In this document: piece after piece, positions 27,466 to 36,189 of the stretch
Numbering within the stretch: position 1 is the stretch's first letter
How the letters are laid out: each line of letters starts with the position of its first letter
DNA from: Clavibacter sp. VKM Ac-2873
GTDB lineage: Bacteria; Actinomycetota; Actinomycetes; Actinomycetales; Microbacteriaceae
NCBI RefSeq assembly: GCF_015351075.1
Contig: NZ_JADKRS010000001.1
Location: forward strand, 682,001-746,000
Length of the DNA stretch: 64,000 nucleotides
Reading direction: 5' to 3'
Program-made: the position numbers and the translations under genes
Notes under the pieces: model-generated
What the model was told of the DNA's origin: nothing
Databases searched by the model: none
What the model saw: only the letters and a program-made list of their open reading frames with translations

Positions 27466-29183
27466 CCTCGGCCACGGCCGGCGCCGCTCCCGGGGTGGAT
27501 CCCGAGGCCGACGCCCCGGAGACGCGCGCCCGCTACCGCCGCATCCTCCGCTTCGCCGCCTGGAACCTCGCGGTCACGTGGTGGTACGAGCTGTTCCTCC
27601 CCCGCGTCGGCCTCCGTCGCATCGCCGACCGCACGCGCACCCGGCGCATGAAGCTGTTCGCCCGACGCTTCCGCGTCCTCGCGGTGGAGCTCGGCGGGCT
27701 CATGATCAAGGTCGGCCAGTTCATGTCGTCGCGCCTCGACGTGCTGCCGCCGGAGATCACGGCCGAGCTCGAGGACCTGCAGGACGAGGTGCCCGCGGTC
27801 CCGTTCCCCGAGATCCGCGCGCTCGCGGAGCGCGAGCTGGGCATGCCGCTCGCCGACGCGTTCGCCTGGGTCGACGAGACGCCCGTCGCGGCCGCGTCGC
27901 TCGGCCAGGCGCACCGCGCGATCCTCGGCGCCGTCGACTCCGCCGACACGGGCCTGACGGGCGCCGTCATCAAGGTGCAGCGGCCGGGCATCGACGACAT
28001 CGTCCGCATCGACCTCGCCGCCCTCCGCCGCATCGGCGGCTGGCTCACGCACGTGCGGCTCGTGTCCGACCGCGTGGACGCGCCCGCGCTGGTCGAGGAG
28101 TTCGCCGAGACGAGCCTCGAGGAGATCGACTACCTGCACGAGGCCCGCAGCTCCGCCCGCTTCCAGGAGATGTTCGCCGCGGACGAGCGCGTGGCCGTGC
28201 CCGAGATCGTGTGGGAGCGCAGCACCCGGCGGGTGCTCACGCTCGAGGACGTGACGGCGATCAAGATCACCGACCACGCGGGGCTCCTCGCCGCCGGCAT
28301 CGACCCGGTGGAGGTCGCGCCCGTCTTCGCCGCCGTCATGTTCGACCAGCTCTTCGCGGACGGCTTCTTCCACGCGGATCCGCACCCCGGCAACGTCTTC
28401 GTCACGCCCGTGACGGACGGCTCCGTCGAGCAGGGCTGGACCCTCACCTTCATCGACTTCGGGATGATGGGCGAGGTCCCGCCGAGCACGCGCAGGGGGC
28501 TGCGCAAGATGCTCATCGCCGCGGCGTCTCGCGACGGCAAGGGCCTCGTCGACGCGGCCCGCGACATCGGCGTGCTTCTCCCCTCCGCGGACACCACGCA
28601 GCTCGAGCTCGCCATGACCCGCCTCTTCGCCCGCTTCGGCGGCCTGGGCTTCGCGGAGCTGCGCGAGGTGGATCCGCGGGAGTTCCGCGCCTTCGCGAAC
28701 GAGTTCCAGGAGGTGGTGCGCACCCTGCCGTTCCAGCTCCCGGACGACTTCCTGCTCATCATCCGCGCCATGTCGCTGACGTCGGGCGTGTGCAGCGCGC
28801 TGGATCCCGCGTTCAACCTCTGGGACTCCGTCGAGCCGTACGCGCAGCGCCTCATCCGCGAGGAGCGCGGCAACGTCGTGCGGGACCTCGGCACGCGCGT
28901 CTCCGACACGGCGGGCACGATCGCCCGCCTCCCGGGCCGCCTCGACGCGCTGCTCACGCGCATCGACGACGGCGCCCTCCCCATCAGCGACCCCACGCTC
29001 GAGCGTCGCGTCGGCGCCCTCGAGCGCACCCTGCGCCGCGCGATCTCGGCGCTCGTCTTCGCCGGCCTCCTCGCCGGCGGCGTGCTCGTGCGCCCCGACG
29101 ACGAGGTGCTCGGCACGGTGCTGCTCGTCGTCTCCGCGATCCCGCTGGCGCAGGCGCTCCTCCCGGGCCGCCGCGGCCGCTGA
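27462..29183 (+). CDS. ABC1/UbiB/AarF-family atypical kinase
   Basis: A 573-residue protein of the UbiB-like family. KVGQFMSSR is the family KxGQ motif, followed by a nucleotide-binding region with AAASLGQAHRA and VIKVQRPG, and FHADPHPGNVF and FIDFGMMG as catalytic and metal-binding segments. Two C-terminal membrane helices occupy about residues 520-565 (LVFAGLLAGGVLVR, then VLLVVSAIPLAQALL). Family members support quinone biosynthesis or lipid homeostasis; the substrate here is unknown. It is translationally coupled to the upstream padR gene through GTGA at 27462-27465. Confidence 0.88.
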   Translation: MTSATAGAAPGVDPEADAPETRARYRRILRFAAWNLAVTWWYELFLPRVGLRRIADRTRTRRMKLFARRFRVLAVELGGLMIKVGQFMSSRLDVLPPEITAELEDLQDEVPAVPFPEIRALAERELGMPLADAFAWVDETPVAAASLGQAHRAILGAVDSADTGLTGAVIKVQRPGIDDIVRIDLAALRRIGGWLTHVRLVSDRVDAPALVEEFAETSLEEIDYLHEARSSARFQEMFAADERVAVPEIVWERSTRRVLTLEDVTAIKITDHAGLLAAGIDPVEVAPVFAAVMFDQLFADGFFHADPHPGNVFVTPVTDGSVEQGWTLTFIDFGMMGEVPPSTRRGLRKMLIAAASRDGKGLVDAARDIGVLLPSADTTQLELAMTRLFARFGGLGFAELREVDPREFRAFANEFQEVVRTLPFQLPDDFLLIIRAMSLTSGVCSALDPAFNLWDSVEPYAQRLIREERGNVVRDLGTRVSDTAGTIARLPGRLDALLTRIDDGALPISDPTLERRVGALERTLRRAISALVFAGLLAGGVLVRPDDEVLGTVLLVVSAIPLAQALLPGRRGR

Positions 29184-29312
29184 GCGGCCCCGCCCCGTCG
29201 CCCCGCCTGTCCGCTCGGTGTCGGTCGTGACGCCGTGTGACGCTCCTCCCGCGCCGCTCGCGGACCGCCTGCCTACGGTGAGCGGACCGACCCGACGGAC
29301 CGAGGAGACACC

Positions 29313-29978
29313 ATGACGGACACCACCATCCAGGCGCAGATCGCCCGGTTCGACCGCGGCTTCGCCGAGCAGATCGGGCCGGATCTCTCGGCCGTGTTCG
29401 CGGCGGAGCAGGAGGCGCTCCGCGCGGGTGGCGTGCCGGACGACGCGGTCGCCGCCGGAGACGTGCTGCCGCCGGCGTCTCTCGTGGATCCCGACGGCGT
29501 TCCCGTCGACCTCCATGCGGCACTCGGCTCGGGTCCCGCCGTGGTGGTGCTCTACCGCGGCGCCTGGTGTCCCTACTGCAACCTCACCCTGCGCCACTAC
29601 CAAGCCGAGCTGCTGCCGGGCTTGCGGGAGCGGGGAGCGACGCTCGTGGCCGTGAGTCCCCAGACGCCGGAGGGCAGCGCCCAGGCGGTCGCCGGCGGTG
29701 GGCTCGACTTCGCCGTCCTGTCGGACCCGTCCAACGCATTCGTGCGCGCGCTCGGCCTCGTGACGGAGCCGAGCCCCGCGGCCCGCGTCGCCCACGCGCA
29801 GCTCGGGTTCGACGTGGCCGACAGCAACGCCGACGGCACCGGCGACATCCCGTTCCCGACGGTGCTCGTCGTGGGGGCCGACCGCCGCGTGGCCTTCGCC
29901 GACGTGCACGTCGACTACACGACCCGCACCGAGGTGCCGGAGATCCTCGCGGCCGTCGACGCGCTCATCGCCCGCTAG
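29313..29978 (+). CDS. AhpC/TSA-family peroxiredoxin-like protein
   Basis: A 221-residue thioredoxin-fold protein. LYRGAWCPYCNLTLR holds Cys86 and Cys89 in a CPYC motif, characteristic of the peroxiredoxin-like AhpC/TSA group with a WCPYC active site. LVAVSPQTPEGS and the Asp-rich C-terminal half complete the domain. It probably reduces peroxides with a low-molecular-weight thiol. The start is supported by GAGGAG seven bases upstream. A hairpin terminator follows. It has no operon partner. Confidence 0.87.
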   Translation: MTDTTIQAQIARFDRGFAEQIGPDLSAVFAAEQEALRAGGVPDDAVAAGDVLPPASLVDPDGVPVDLHAALGSGPAVVVLYRGAWCPYCNLTLRHYQAELLPGLRERGATLVAVSPQTPEGSAQAVAGGGLDFAVLSDPSNAFVRALGLVTEPSPAARVAHAQLGFDVADSNADGTGDIPFPTVLVVGADRRVAFADVHVDYTTRTEVPEILAAVDALIAR

Positions 29979-30019
29979 CCGTCGCGACCGCCTCCGGAGG
30001 CTGCGCCCGGGGAACGCAG

Positions 30020-30048
30020 AAGGCCCGGTCTCGAGGAGACCGGGCCTT
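30020..30048. terminator. Bidirectional hairpin between the peroxiredoxin gene and tRNA-fMet
   Basis: AAGGCCCGGTCTC (30020-30032) pairs with GAGACCGGGCCTT (30036-30048), a perfect 13-bp stem with a three-base loop. TC-rich sequence follows on each strand, so it can end both converging transcripts. Confidence 0.85.
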
Positions 30049-30055
30049 CATCTTG

Positions 30056-30129
30056 TTGCGGGGGCAGGATTTGAACCTACGACCTCTGGGTTATGAGCCC
30101 AGCGAGCTACCGAACTGCTCCACCCCGCG
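30056..30129 (-). tRNA. Initiator tRNA-fMet (anticodon CAU)
   Basis: The minus strand folds as a 74-nt tRNA. The acceptor CGCGGGG pairs with CCCCGCA, leaving the C1-A72 mismatch that marks initiator tRNAs. The anticodon arm is CTGGG-CTCATAA-CCCAG with three G-C pairs and anticodon CAT. The T arm is GTAGG-TTCAAAT-CCTGC and the discriminator base is A. CCA is not encoded (A-C-A follows). Confidence 0.95.
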
Positions 30130-30221
30130 CTACGAGGAATACATTACCAGACCTCCGGGGTGCTCATGACCACCCGAGCGGCGCCGGCCCGACGCGACCG
30201 GGCGGATCCCCTCCCCGCACG

Positions 30222-30269
30222 AGGACGGCCCCGGTGGCACCCGCATCGCGGGGCCGCCGGGGCCGTCCT
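30222..30269 (-). terminator. Hairpin terminator after the UPF0182 gene
   Basis: AGGACGGCCCCGGTGGC (30222-30238) pairs with 30253-30269 with one mismatch over 17 bp. It lies just downstream of the UPF0182 stop on the minus strand. Confidence 0.7.
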
Positions 30270-30283
30270 GGTGAGGATCCGGG

Positions 30284-33235
30284 CTACTGCTTCTGGCTCA
30301 GCTCGTACGCGCGCTGCACGGCCTCGGTGAACCGCTGGTCCGCCTGCGCGGCGGCCACGAGGTCGCCGGACGCGTACGCGGCCTGCCGCTCCTGGAGCGC
30401 GGTGTTGGCCGCCGCGAGCGCCGCCTGCACGTCCTGCGCGGGAGCCGCGGGCAAGGTAGTGGGGCTGGGCGTGGGCGTGGATCCCGTGCCCCCGTCCGTC
30501 CCGCCGTCCGTGGACCCGTCTCCCGTGCCGCCGTCGACCGGCGTCGTGGGCACGACGTCCTCGTCACCGGCGGTGGCTCCCGAGTCACCCCCGAAGATGC
30601 TGTCGAGGGCCGCGTCCAGCGTGTCCTCGAACGCGATCTTGTCGCCGAAGGCCACCAGCACCTTGCGGAGCAGCGGGTAGCTCGTGTCGCCCGTCGACCG
30701 GACGTACACGGGCTGCACGTACAGCAGTCCGCCGCCGACCGGCAGGGTCAGCAGGTTGCCGCGCACGACGCTCGTGCGACCGCCGCGCTCCAGCAGGTTC
30801 AGCTGGTTCGCCACGTTCGTGTCCGAGTTGAAGTTGTTCTGGATCTGCGTCGGCGCCGGGATGGTGTCGTCGTTCGGCAGCGTCAGCAACCGCAGCTTCC
30901 CGTAGTCCGACGCCTTCTGCCCCGCCGTGCTGCCGGCGTCCGAGTCGACCCCGAGGTAGCCCGTGAGCACGCTCCGGGAGGTGTCCTGCGTGGCGGGTGG
31001 GATGAAGGTCGAGTACAGCGAGAACCTCGGGGCGTCCTGACCCGGCATCTGCATGGTCAGGTAGTACGGCGGCTGGAGGCTCGCCGGCGTGCCCGCCTCG
31101 GTGGTGGCCGTCGGGTCGTTCGGCGTGGTCCAGAGGTCCTGGTTCGAGTAGATCGAGCCGGGATCGGTCACGTGGTACTTGCCGAGCACGAAGCGCTGGA
31201 CCTTGAACATGTCGGCCGGGAAGCGCAGGTGGCTCATGAGCTCGCCCGAGATGTCCGCGATCGGCTTGAGGGTCGAGGGGAAGACCTTCTGCCACGTCTT
31301 GAGGATCGGGTCGTCGGTGTCCCACGCGTAGAGCGTGACCTTGCCGTCGTACGCGTCGACCGTCGCCTTGACCGAGTTGCGGATGTAGTTGATCCGGTCC
31401 GTCGGCACGAGCGGCTGGGTCTGCTGCGAGTCGGCGATCAGGCGGCTCATGTCGTTGTGCTGCGAGTACGGGTACTGGTCGCTCGTCGTGTAGCCGTCGA
31501 CGATCCACACCACGCGGCCGTCGACCACGCTGGGGTACGGGTCCTTGTCGACCGTGAGGTACGGCGCGACCTTGCCGACGCGCTCCGCCGGGTCGCGGTC
31601 GTAGAGGATCTGCGACTGGTCGTTGATCTGGTTGGCCAGGAAGATCTGCTCCGACTGGAACTTCAGCGCGTAGATGAGCCGCTTGAAGACGTTGTCGACC
31701 TTCGGCCCGCCGTCGCCCTGGAACGTCGTGTACGTCTCGTCGGCGCCGTCGACGCCGGACGGGTAGTCCAGCTCCACCTTGTCGCCCGAGTCGGGTCCGC
31801 CGACGATCGAGTAGTCGGGCGAGTTCTCGCCGAAGTACACCCGCGGCTCGAAGTCGCCCAGGTCGCCCGAGGCGGGGATGCCCGACTCGAGGAACACGGG
31901 CTGCCCGTCGGAGGTGCGCTGCGTGCCGTACGCCGCGACGAGCGAGTAGCCGTGCGTGTAGACGAGGTGCTGGTTGACCCACGAGGTGCCCGTGTTGGTG
32001 GGGCTCAGCTCGCGGACCGCGACGACCGTGTCCTGCACGCGGCCGTCGATCTGGTACCGGTCGACGTCGAGGTTGTTCCCGAACTGGTAGTACTGCCGGA
32101 ACTGCTGGAGCTGGCTGAACGCGTCGCCCACGACCGCGGGGTCGAGGATGCGGATGTTCGCGGTGGTCGCGGCGTCCTCGCGGAGCGCGCCCGGCGTGGT
32201 GTCCGTGGTCGCGTCGTAGGGGATCTCCTCGATGTCGGCCAGGCCGTAGGCCTGCCGCGTCGCCTCGATGTTGCGCTCGTAGAACGGCGACTCCAGCGAG
32301 CGCTCGTTCGGCTCGACCTGGAAGCGCTGCACGATGGCCGGGTAGGCCGTGCCGATGAGGATGCTGGCGACGATGAGCCCGGCCGTGCCGATGATGGGCA
32401 GGCGCCAGCGGCCGATGGCCGCGGTGATGAGGAACAGCACCGCCACCACGATGGCGATGCCGGCGAGGATCGTGCGGCCGGGGATCACGGCGTTGACGTC
32501 GGAGAAGGCGGCACCCGTGAAGAGCCCGCCGGTGGCCGTGTTGACCACGGACGAGTACTGGTCGAGCCAGATGCTGACGCCCTGCAGCAGGAAGTAGACG
32601 CCCGCGGTGATCGCGATCTGGATGCGGGAGCTCTTCGAGATGCGCACCTCGCGGCCCGAGAACCGCACGGCCCCGTAGAGGTAGCTGGTGGCCAGCACGC
32701 CGAGCATGGAGATGATGACCACGGCCGAGGCGAAGCCGACGACCGCGTGGTAGAAGGGCAGCTCGAACAGGTAGAACGACGTGTCGAGCTGGAACTGCGG
32801 ATCCACCGTGCCGGAGGGCGTGCGGTTCAGCCAGAGCAGCGTGCGCTGCCAGCCGCTCGACGCGGAGACGCCCGCGAACAGCCCGAACACCGCGGGGATC
32901 GCGACCATCGCGAGGCGGCGCAGCGGCTCGATGACCTGCTGGTAGCGGTCGAGCTGCGAGTTGAGCTTCGCGTAGACGGGCCGCGAGCGGTACGCGACCT
33001 GGATGCTGACGAACACCGGGACGGCCATGGCGAGGAACCCGATGAAGAACAGGGCGATGCCCGCGCCCCACTGCGTGAGCAGCACGCCCAGGTAGCCCAG
33101 CTGGTCGTACCAGAGGACGTCGGCGTAGAAGCCGGCGAAGATGAAGAACGCGATCACCAGGGCCGCGATGATGGCCGCGGTGATGGCGAGGGGGGCTCGG
33201 CTCCGTCTGGCGGGCCGGGCGGATGTGCTTGTCAC
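30284..33235 (-). CDS. UPF0182 (COG1615) large membrane protein
   Basis: 983 residues. Seven N-terminal membrane helices lie within about residues 15-310 (for example LAITAAIIAALVIAFFIFAG and ILAGIAIVVAVLFLITAAIG). A long extracellular domain follows, with the conserved YPAIVQRFQVEPNE junction near 300. A Thr/Gly/Asp-rich linker and a short helical C-terminus complete the protein. The family is universal in actinobacteria and its function is unknown. GTG 33235 is the start. Its position beside the YlbL-type protease matches the Rv3193c-Rv3194c order of M. tuberculosis (from memory). Confidence 0.92.
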   Translation of the reverse strand: MTSTSARPARRSRAPLAITAAIIAALVIAFFIFAGFYADVLWYDQLGYLGVLLTQWGAGIALFFIGFLAMAVPVFVSIQVAYRSRPVYAKLNSQLDRYQQVIEPLRRLAMVAIPAVFGLFAGVSASSGWQRTLLWLNRTPSGTVDPQFQLDTSFYLFELPFYHAVVGFASAVVIISMLGVLATSYLYGAVRFSGREVRISKSSRIQIAITAGVYFLLQGVSIWLDQYSSVVNTATGGLFTGAAFSDVNAVIPGRTILAGIAIVVAVLFLITAAIGRWRLPIIGTAGLIVASILIGTAYPAIVQRFQVEPNERSLESPFYERNIEATRQAYGLADIEEIPYDATTDTTPGALREDAATTANIRILDPAVVGDAFSQLQQFRQYYQFGNNLDVDRYQIDGRVQDTVVAVRELSPTNTGTSWVNQHLVYTHGYSLVAAYGTQRTSDGQPVFLESGIPASGDLGDFEPRVYFGENSPDYSIVGGPDSGDKVELDYPSGVDGADETYTTFQGDGGPKVDNVFKRLIYALKFQSEQIFLANQINDQSQILYDRDPAERVGKVAPYLTVDKDPYPSVVDGRVVWIVDGYTTSDQYPYSQHNDMSRLIADSQQTQPLVPTDRINYIRNSVKATVDAYDGKVTLYAWDTDDPILKTWQKVFPSTLKPIADISGELMSHLRFPADMFKVQRFVLGKYHVTDPGSIYSNQDLWTTPNDPTATTEAGTPASLQPPYYLTMQMPGQDAPRFSLYSTFIPPATQDTSRSVLTGYLGVDSDAGSTAGQKASDYGKLRLLTLPNDDTIPAPTQIQNNFNSDTNVANQLNLLERGGRTSVVRGNLLTLPVGGGLLYVQPVYVRSTGDTSYPLLRKVLVAFGDKIAFEDTLDAALDSIFGGDSGATAGDEDVVPTTPVDGGTGDGSTDGGTDGGTGSTPTPSPTTLPAAPAQDVQAALAAANTALQERQAAYASGDLVAAAQADQRFTEAVQRAYELSQKQ

Positions 33236-33364
33236 GTTGTGTGCCTCAGAGTCGGGGACAGCGGAGTCCTCATCCTAGGCGGGGCTGTTGCCAGGGACCT
33301 GCGAGCGATCGGGCGTCCCCGTCTGGTAAGGGCGCCCTCGCGACAGCCCGGCTGCCGACCGTGC

Positions 33365-34456
33365 TCAGCAGGTCGGGAGCGCGTCCAGGTCGCCGCCCGA
33401 TGAGATGGCCTTCAGCGCCGTGAGCGAGTCGTCGAGCTTCGAGACGGCGAAGACGCGGAGGCCGTCGGGCACGTGCCCGCGCACCTCGTCGCAGTTGTCG
33501 GCGGGCGCCAGGAAGTACTGGGCCCCGGCGCGCTCGGCGCCGAAGAGCTTCTGCCGGATGCCGCCGATGGGGCCGACGTCGCCCCCCGCGTCGATCGTGC
33601 CGGTGCCGGCGATGGACGCGCCGCCGGTGAGCGAGCCCTCCTCGAGCTTGTCCATGATCCCGAGCGCGAACATCATGCCGGCGCTCGGACCGCCGACGTC
33701 GTCGAGCTGGATGTCGACCTCGAAGGGGAACTCGTACGAGGTGGAGGTGACGACGCCGATGACGGGGCGGCCGTCGCGCTCGGCGGGCGTCACGTCGACC
33801 GTGCTGTCCTGCCCGTCGCGCGTGATCCCGAAGGACAGCGCCGTGGTCGTGCCGGCGGCCGCGACGCGCGCCTGCAGGTCGGCGAGGTCGACGACGTCGG
33901 CGCCGTCGACCGTGCGGATCGCGTCGCCGGGGCGGAGGGGGCCGTCGGCCGGGGATCCGTCGACGACGCTCTGGACCTGGAGGGTGCGCGGGACGTCGAT
34001 GCCGAGCTCGGTGAGGGCCGCGGCGACGGCGTCCTGCTGGGAGTCGGTCATCTGGACCTGGTTCTCGGCGTCGCGCTGCTCGGCCGTCTGGTTCGCGGGG
34101 AACACCGCCTCCATCGGCACGACGCTGCGGCTCGGGTCGAGCCAGGCGGACACGACCGCGAACCAGTCGGGGCGCTGAGCGGGGTTGCCGACGACGCTGA
34201 CCGTGAGCATGTCGAGCGAGCCGTCGGTGGGGTACGTCGTGCGGTCGGGGATGGAGATGAGGGGACGTTCCGTGCCCTCGTGGTCGCTCGTGCCGAGGGT
34301 GTCGAACACGGGGCCCGGCTGCTCGATGACGTACGGCGACGGCATGAGGCCGAGCGCGAGGGCGAGCACGGCGCCCACGCCGGCGAGCACGCGACCGACG
34401 CGGCGGCGGCGCGGGGGCCGGGGTGCGCGGGGGGCGTGCTGGGCGAACAGGCTCAT
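33365..34456 (-). CDS. YlbL-type PDZ/Lon-like membrane protease
   Basis: A 363-residue protein. One N-terminal membrane anchor (residues 21-39, RVLAGVGAVLALALGLM) precedes a PDZ domain (about 150-225, with LRPGDAIRTVDGADV). A Lon-type protease domain follows with the catalytic dyad Ser258 (GGPSAGMMFALG) and Lys303 (GGIRQKLFGAERAGA). It acts at the outer membrane face on unknown substrates. It is divergent from the DUF2342 gene and next to UPF0182, an arrangement conserved in actinobacteria. Confidence 0.92.
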   Translation of the reverse strand: MSLFAQHAPRAPRPPRRRRVGRVLAGVGAVLALALGLMPSPYVIEQPGPVFDTLGTSDHEGTERPLISIPDRTTYPTDGSLDMLTVSVVGNPAQRPDWFAVVSAWLDPSRSVVPMEAVFPANQTAEQRDAENQVQMTDSQQDAVAAALTELGIDVPRTLQVQSVVDGSPADGPLRPGDAIRTVDGADVVDLADLQARVAAAGTTTALSFGITRDGQDSTVDVTPAERDGRPVIGVVTSTSYEFPFEVDIQLDDVGGPSAGMMFALGIMDKLEEGSLTGGASIAGTGTIDAGGDVGPIGGIRQKLFGAERAGAQYFLAPADNCDEVRGHVPDGLRVFAVSKLDDSLTALKAISSGGDLDALPTC

Positions 34457-34667
34457 CCGGATGTCCTCGGTGTCGGGGCGCGCGGGGCCGGGAAGCGGCC
34501 GGGCGACGGGTGTCGGGGCGGCCCGCTGGCCGCTGTTCGCGGCGGGCGGAAGCCGCGAGGGCTCAGCCTAGGCGAATGCGGATGGGTTTCCCGTGGGCGC
34601 GGGCTAGCGTGGATCCACCGGCCGCGGCACCGCGATCCGGACCCCCTCGACCCCCGGGAGACCCTCC
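34457..34667. promoter_or_regulatory. Divergent promoter region, ylbL-type gene / DUF2342 gene
   Basis: TAGCGT (34605-34610, plus strand) is a -10 candidate for the DUF2342 gene, which also has GGGAG before its ATG. AGCCTA (34565-34570) reads TAGGCT on the minus strand and may serve the protease gene. Nothing else was seen in the 211 bp. Confidence 0.45.
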
Positions 34668-36083
34668 ATGGCCGACGAGCCCACCCCGAACCCCGAGGAC
34701 GAGTTCCGGCGCATGCTGGAGCGGTTCCTCGGCGCCGACGGGCAGATCGACCCGGACAAGCTCGCGGGTGCCGCCGGCCTCCCGCAGGACCCGGAGATGG
34801 TCCGCCAGCTCCTCGCGCAGCTCCAGGGCGCGCTCGCCAACACCGGCGACGGCGTCGACTGGAAGGTGGCCCGCGAGGGTGCCCGGCAGCTCGCCGCGGC
34901 CGAGCAGACGCAGGTCACCGCCGCGGCGTCCGCGCCCCTGGACCAGGCGTTCCAGGTCGCCGCGCTCTGGCTCGACGAGGTCACCTACGTCAGCCAGCTC
35001 ACGGTCGCCCCGCGCCTCATCACGCGCGCGCAGTGGACCGAGCTGACGATGCCGGTGTGGACGCAGCTCGCCGAGCCCGTCGCCCTCAGCATCGCCGATT
35101 CGCTCACCGAGGTGCTCCAGCAGAACGCGCCGGAGGAGATGCAGGGCATGGTCGCCGGCGCCGGCCGCATGATGCGGAACCTCGGCGGCACGCTCTTCGC
35201 CATGCAGCTCGGCCAGGTGGTCGGGCAGCTGTCCACCGAGGTCGTCTCGGGCGGCGACGTCGGCATCCCGCTCCTCGACGACCAGCTGGCGGCGCTCCTG
35301 CCGCAGAACGTCCAGGCGTTCGGCGAGGGGATCGACGTCTCCGACGACCAGGTGCAGATCTACCTCGCGGTCCGCGAGCTCGCCCACGCGCGCCTGTTCC
35401 GCCACGCCCGCTGGCTGCGGCTGCAGCTCATCTCCTCCATCACGGAGTTCGCGAAGGGCGTGCACATCGACACCGAGCGGCTCGAGTCGCTCGCGGAGGG
35501 CTTCGACCCCTCGAACCCCGAGGAGCTCCGCCAGGCCATGGTCGACGGATCCCTCATCCCGCCGAAGACGGACGCGCAGCTCGCCGCCCTCGCGCGCCTC
35601 GAGACGATGCTCGCGCTCATCGAGGGCTGGGTGGACGTGGTCACGGCCGCCGCCACCGTGCGCCTCCCCCGCGCGTCCGCGATCGCCGAGACCGTCCGCC
35701 GCCGTCGCGCGACGGGCGGTCCCGCCGAGTCGGCGTTCGCGACGCTCGTGGGCCTGGAGCTCCGACCCCGCCGGCTGCGCGAGGCCGCGGCCATGTGGCA
35801 GGCGGTCACCGACGGCGTGGGAGCGGAGCAGCGCGACGCGCTGTGGTCGCACCCCGACGTCCTGCCCGCCTCCGAGGACATCGACGCGCCGCACGCGCTC
35901 GTCGCGCGCCTGACACAGGGCGAGCCCGAGCCCGACGAGGTCGACCAGGCGCTCGAGGACCTGCTCAGCGGATCCGACGCCGGTCGCCCCGTCGAGGACG
36001 GCCAGGGCCGGGCGACCGAGCCGGGCGAGACGCCGGGCGACGGTCCCGACGACGCGCCGGGCTCGGATCCGCGCCCCGTCTGA
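34668..36083 (+). CDS. DUF2342 / zincin-like metalloprotease-family protein
   Basis: A 471-residue protein of the DUF2342 family, often labelled zinc-dependent metalloprotease or coenzyme F420 biosynthesis associated. Recognisable parts are the N-terminal DEFRRMLERFLG, the central ITRAQWTELTMPVW, VRELAHARLFRHARWL with a possible E-x-x-H metal site, and LIEGWVDVVT. In that last segment other members have a His where Trp stands, so catalytic activity is doubtful. The C-terminus is acidic and disordered. It is followed by a terminator. The same gene sits beside ylbL and uvrD2 in other actinobacteria. Confidence 0.82.
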   Translation: MADEPTPNPEDEFRRMLERFLGADGQIDPDKLAGAAGLPQDPEMVRQLLAQLQGALANTGDGVDWKVAREGARQLAAAEQTQVTAAASAPLDQAFQVAALWLDEVTYVSQLTVAPRLITRAQWTELTMPVWTQLAEPVALSIADSLTEVLQQNAPEEMQGMVAGAGRMMRNLGGTLFAMQLGQVVGQLSTEVVSGGDVGIPLLDDQLAALLPQNVQAFGEGIDVSDDQVQIYLAVRELAHARLFRHARWLRLQLISSITEFAKGVHIDTERLESLAEGFDPSNPEELRQAMVDGSLIPPKTDAQLAALARLETMLALIEGWVDVVTAAATVRLPRASAIAETVRRRRATGGPAESAFATLVGLELRPRRLREAAAMWQAVTDGVGAEQRDALWSHPDVLPASEDIDAPHALVARLTQGEPEPDEVDQALEDLLSGSDAGRPVEDGQGRATEPGETPGDGPDDAPGSDPRPV

Positions 36084-36100
36084 CGCACGACCCGCTCCCC

Positions 36101-36138
36101 CGCCGGGCCGGCGCCGCACCCGCGGCGTCGGCCCGGCG
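36101..36138 (+). terminator. Hairpin terminator after the DUF2342 gene
   Basis: A 17-bp stem (36101-36117 with 36122-36138, one mismatch) with the four-base loop ACCC lies 18 bp after the stop codon. Confidence 0.7.
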
Positions 36139-36189
36139 CCTGTGGACGCGGCCCGCGGGCGACCGACGCGTCGGGCACTGTGCGCGCCC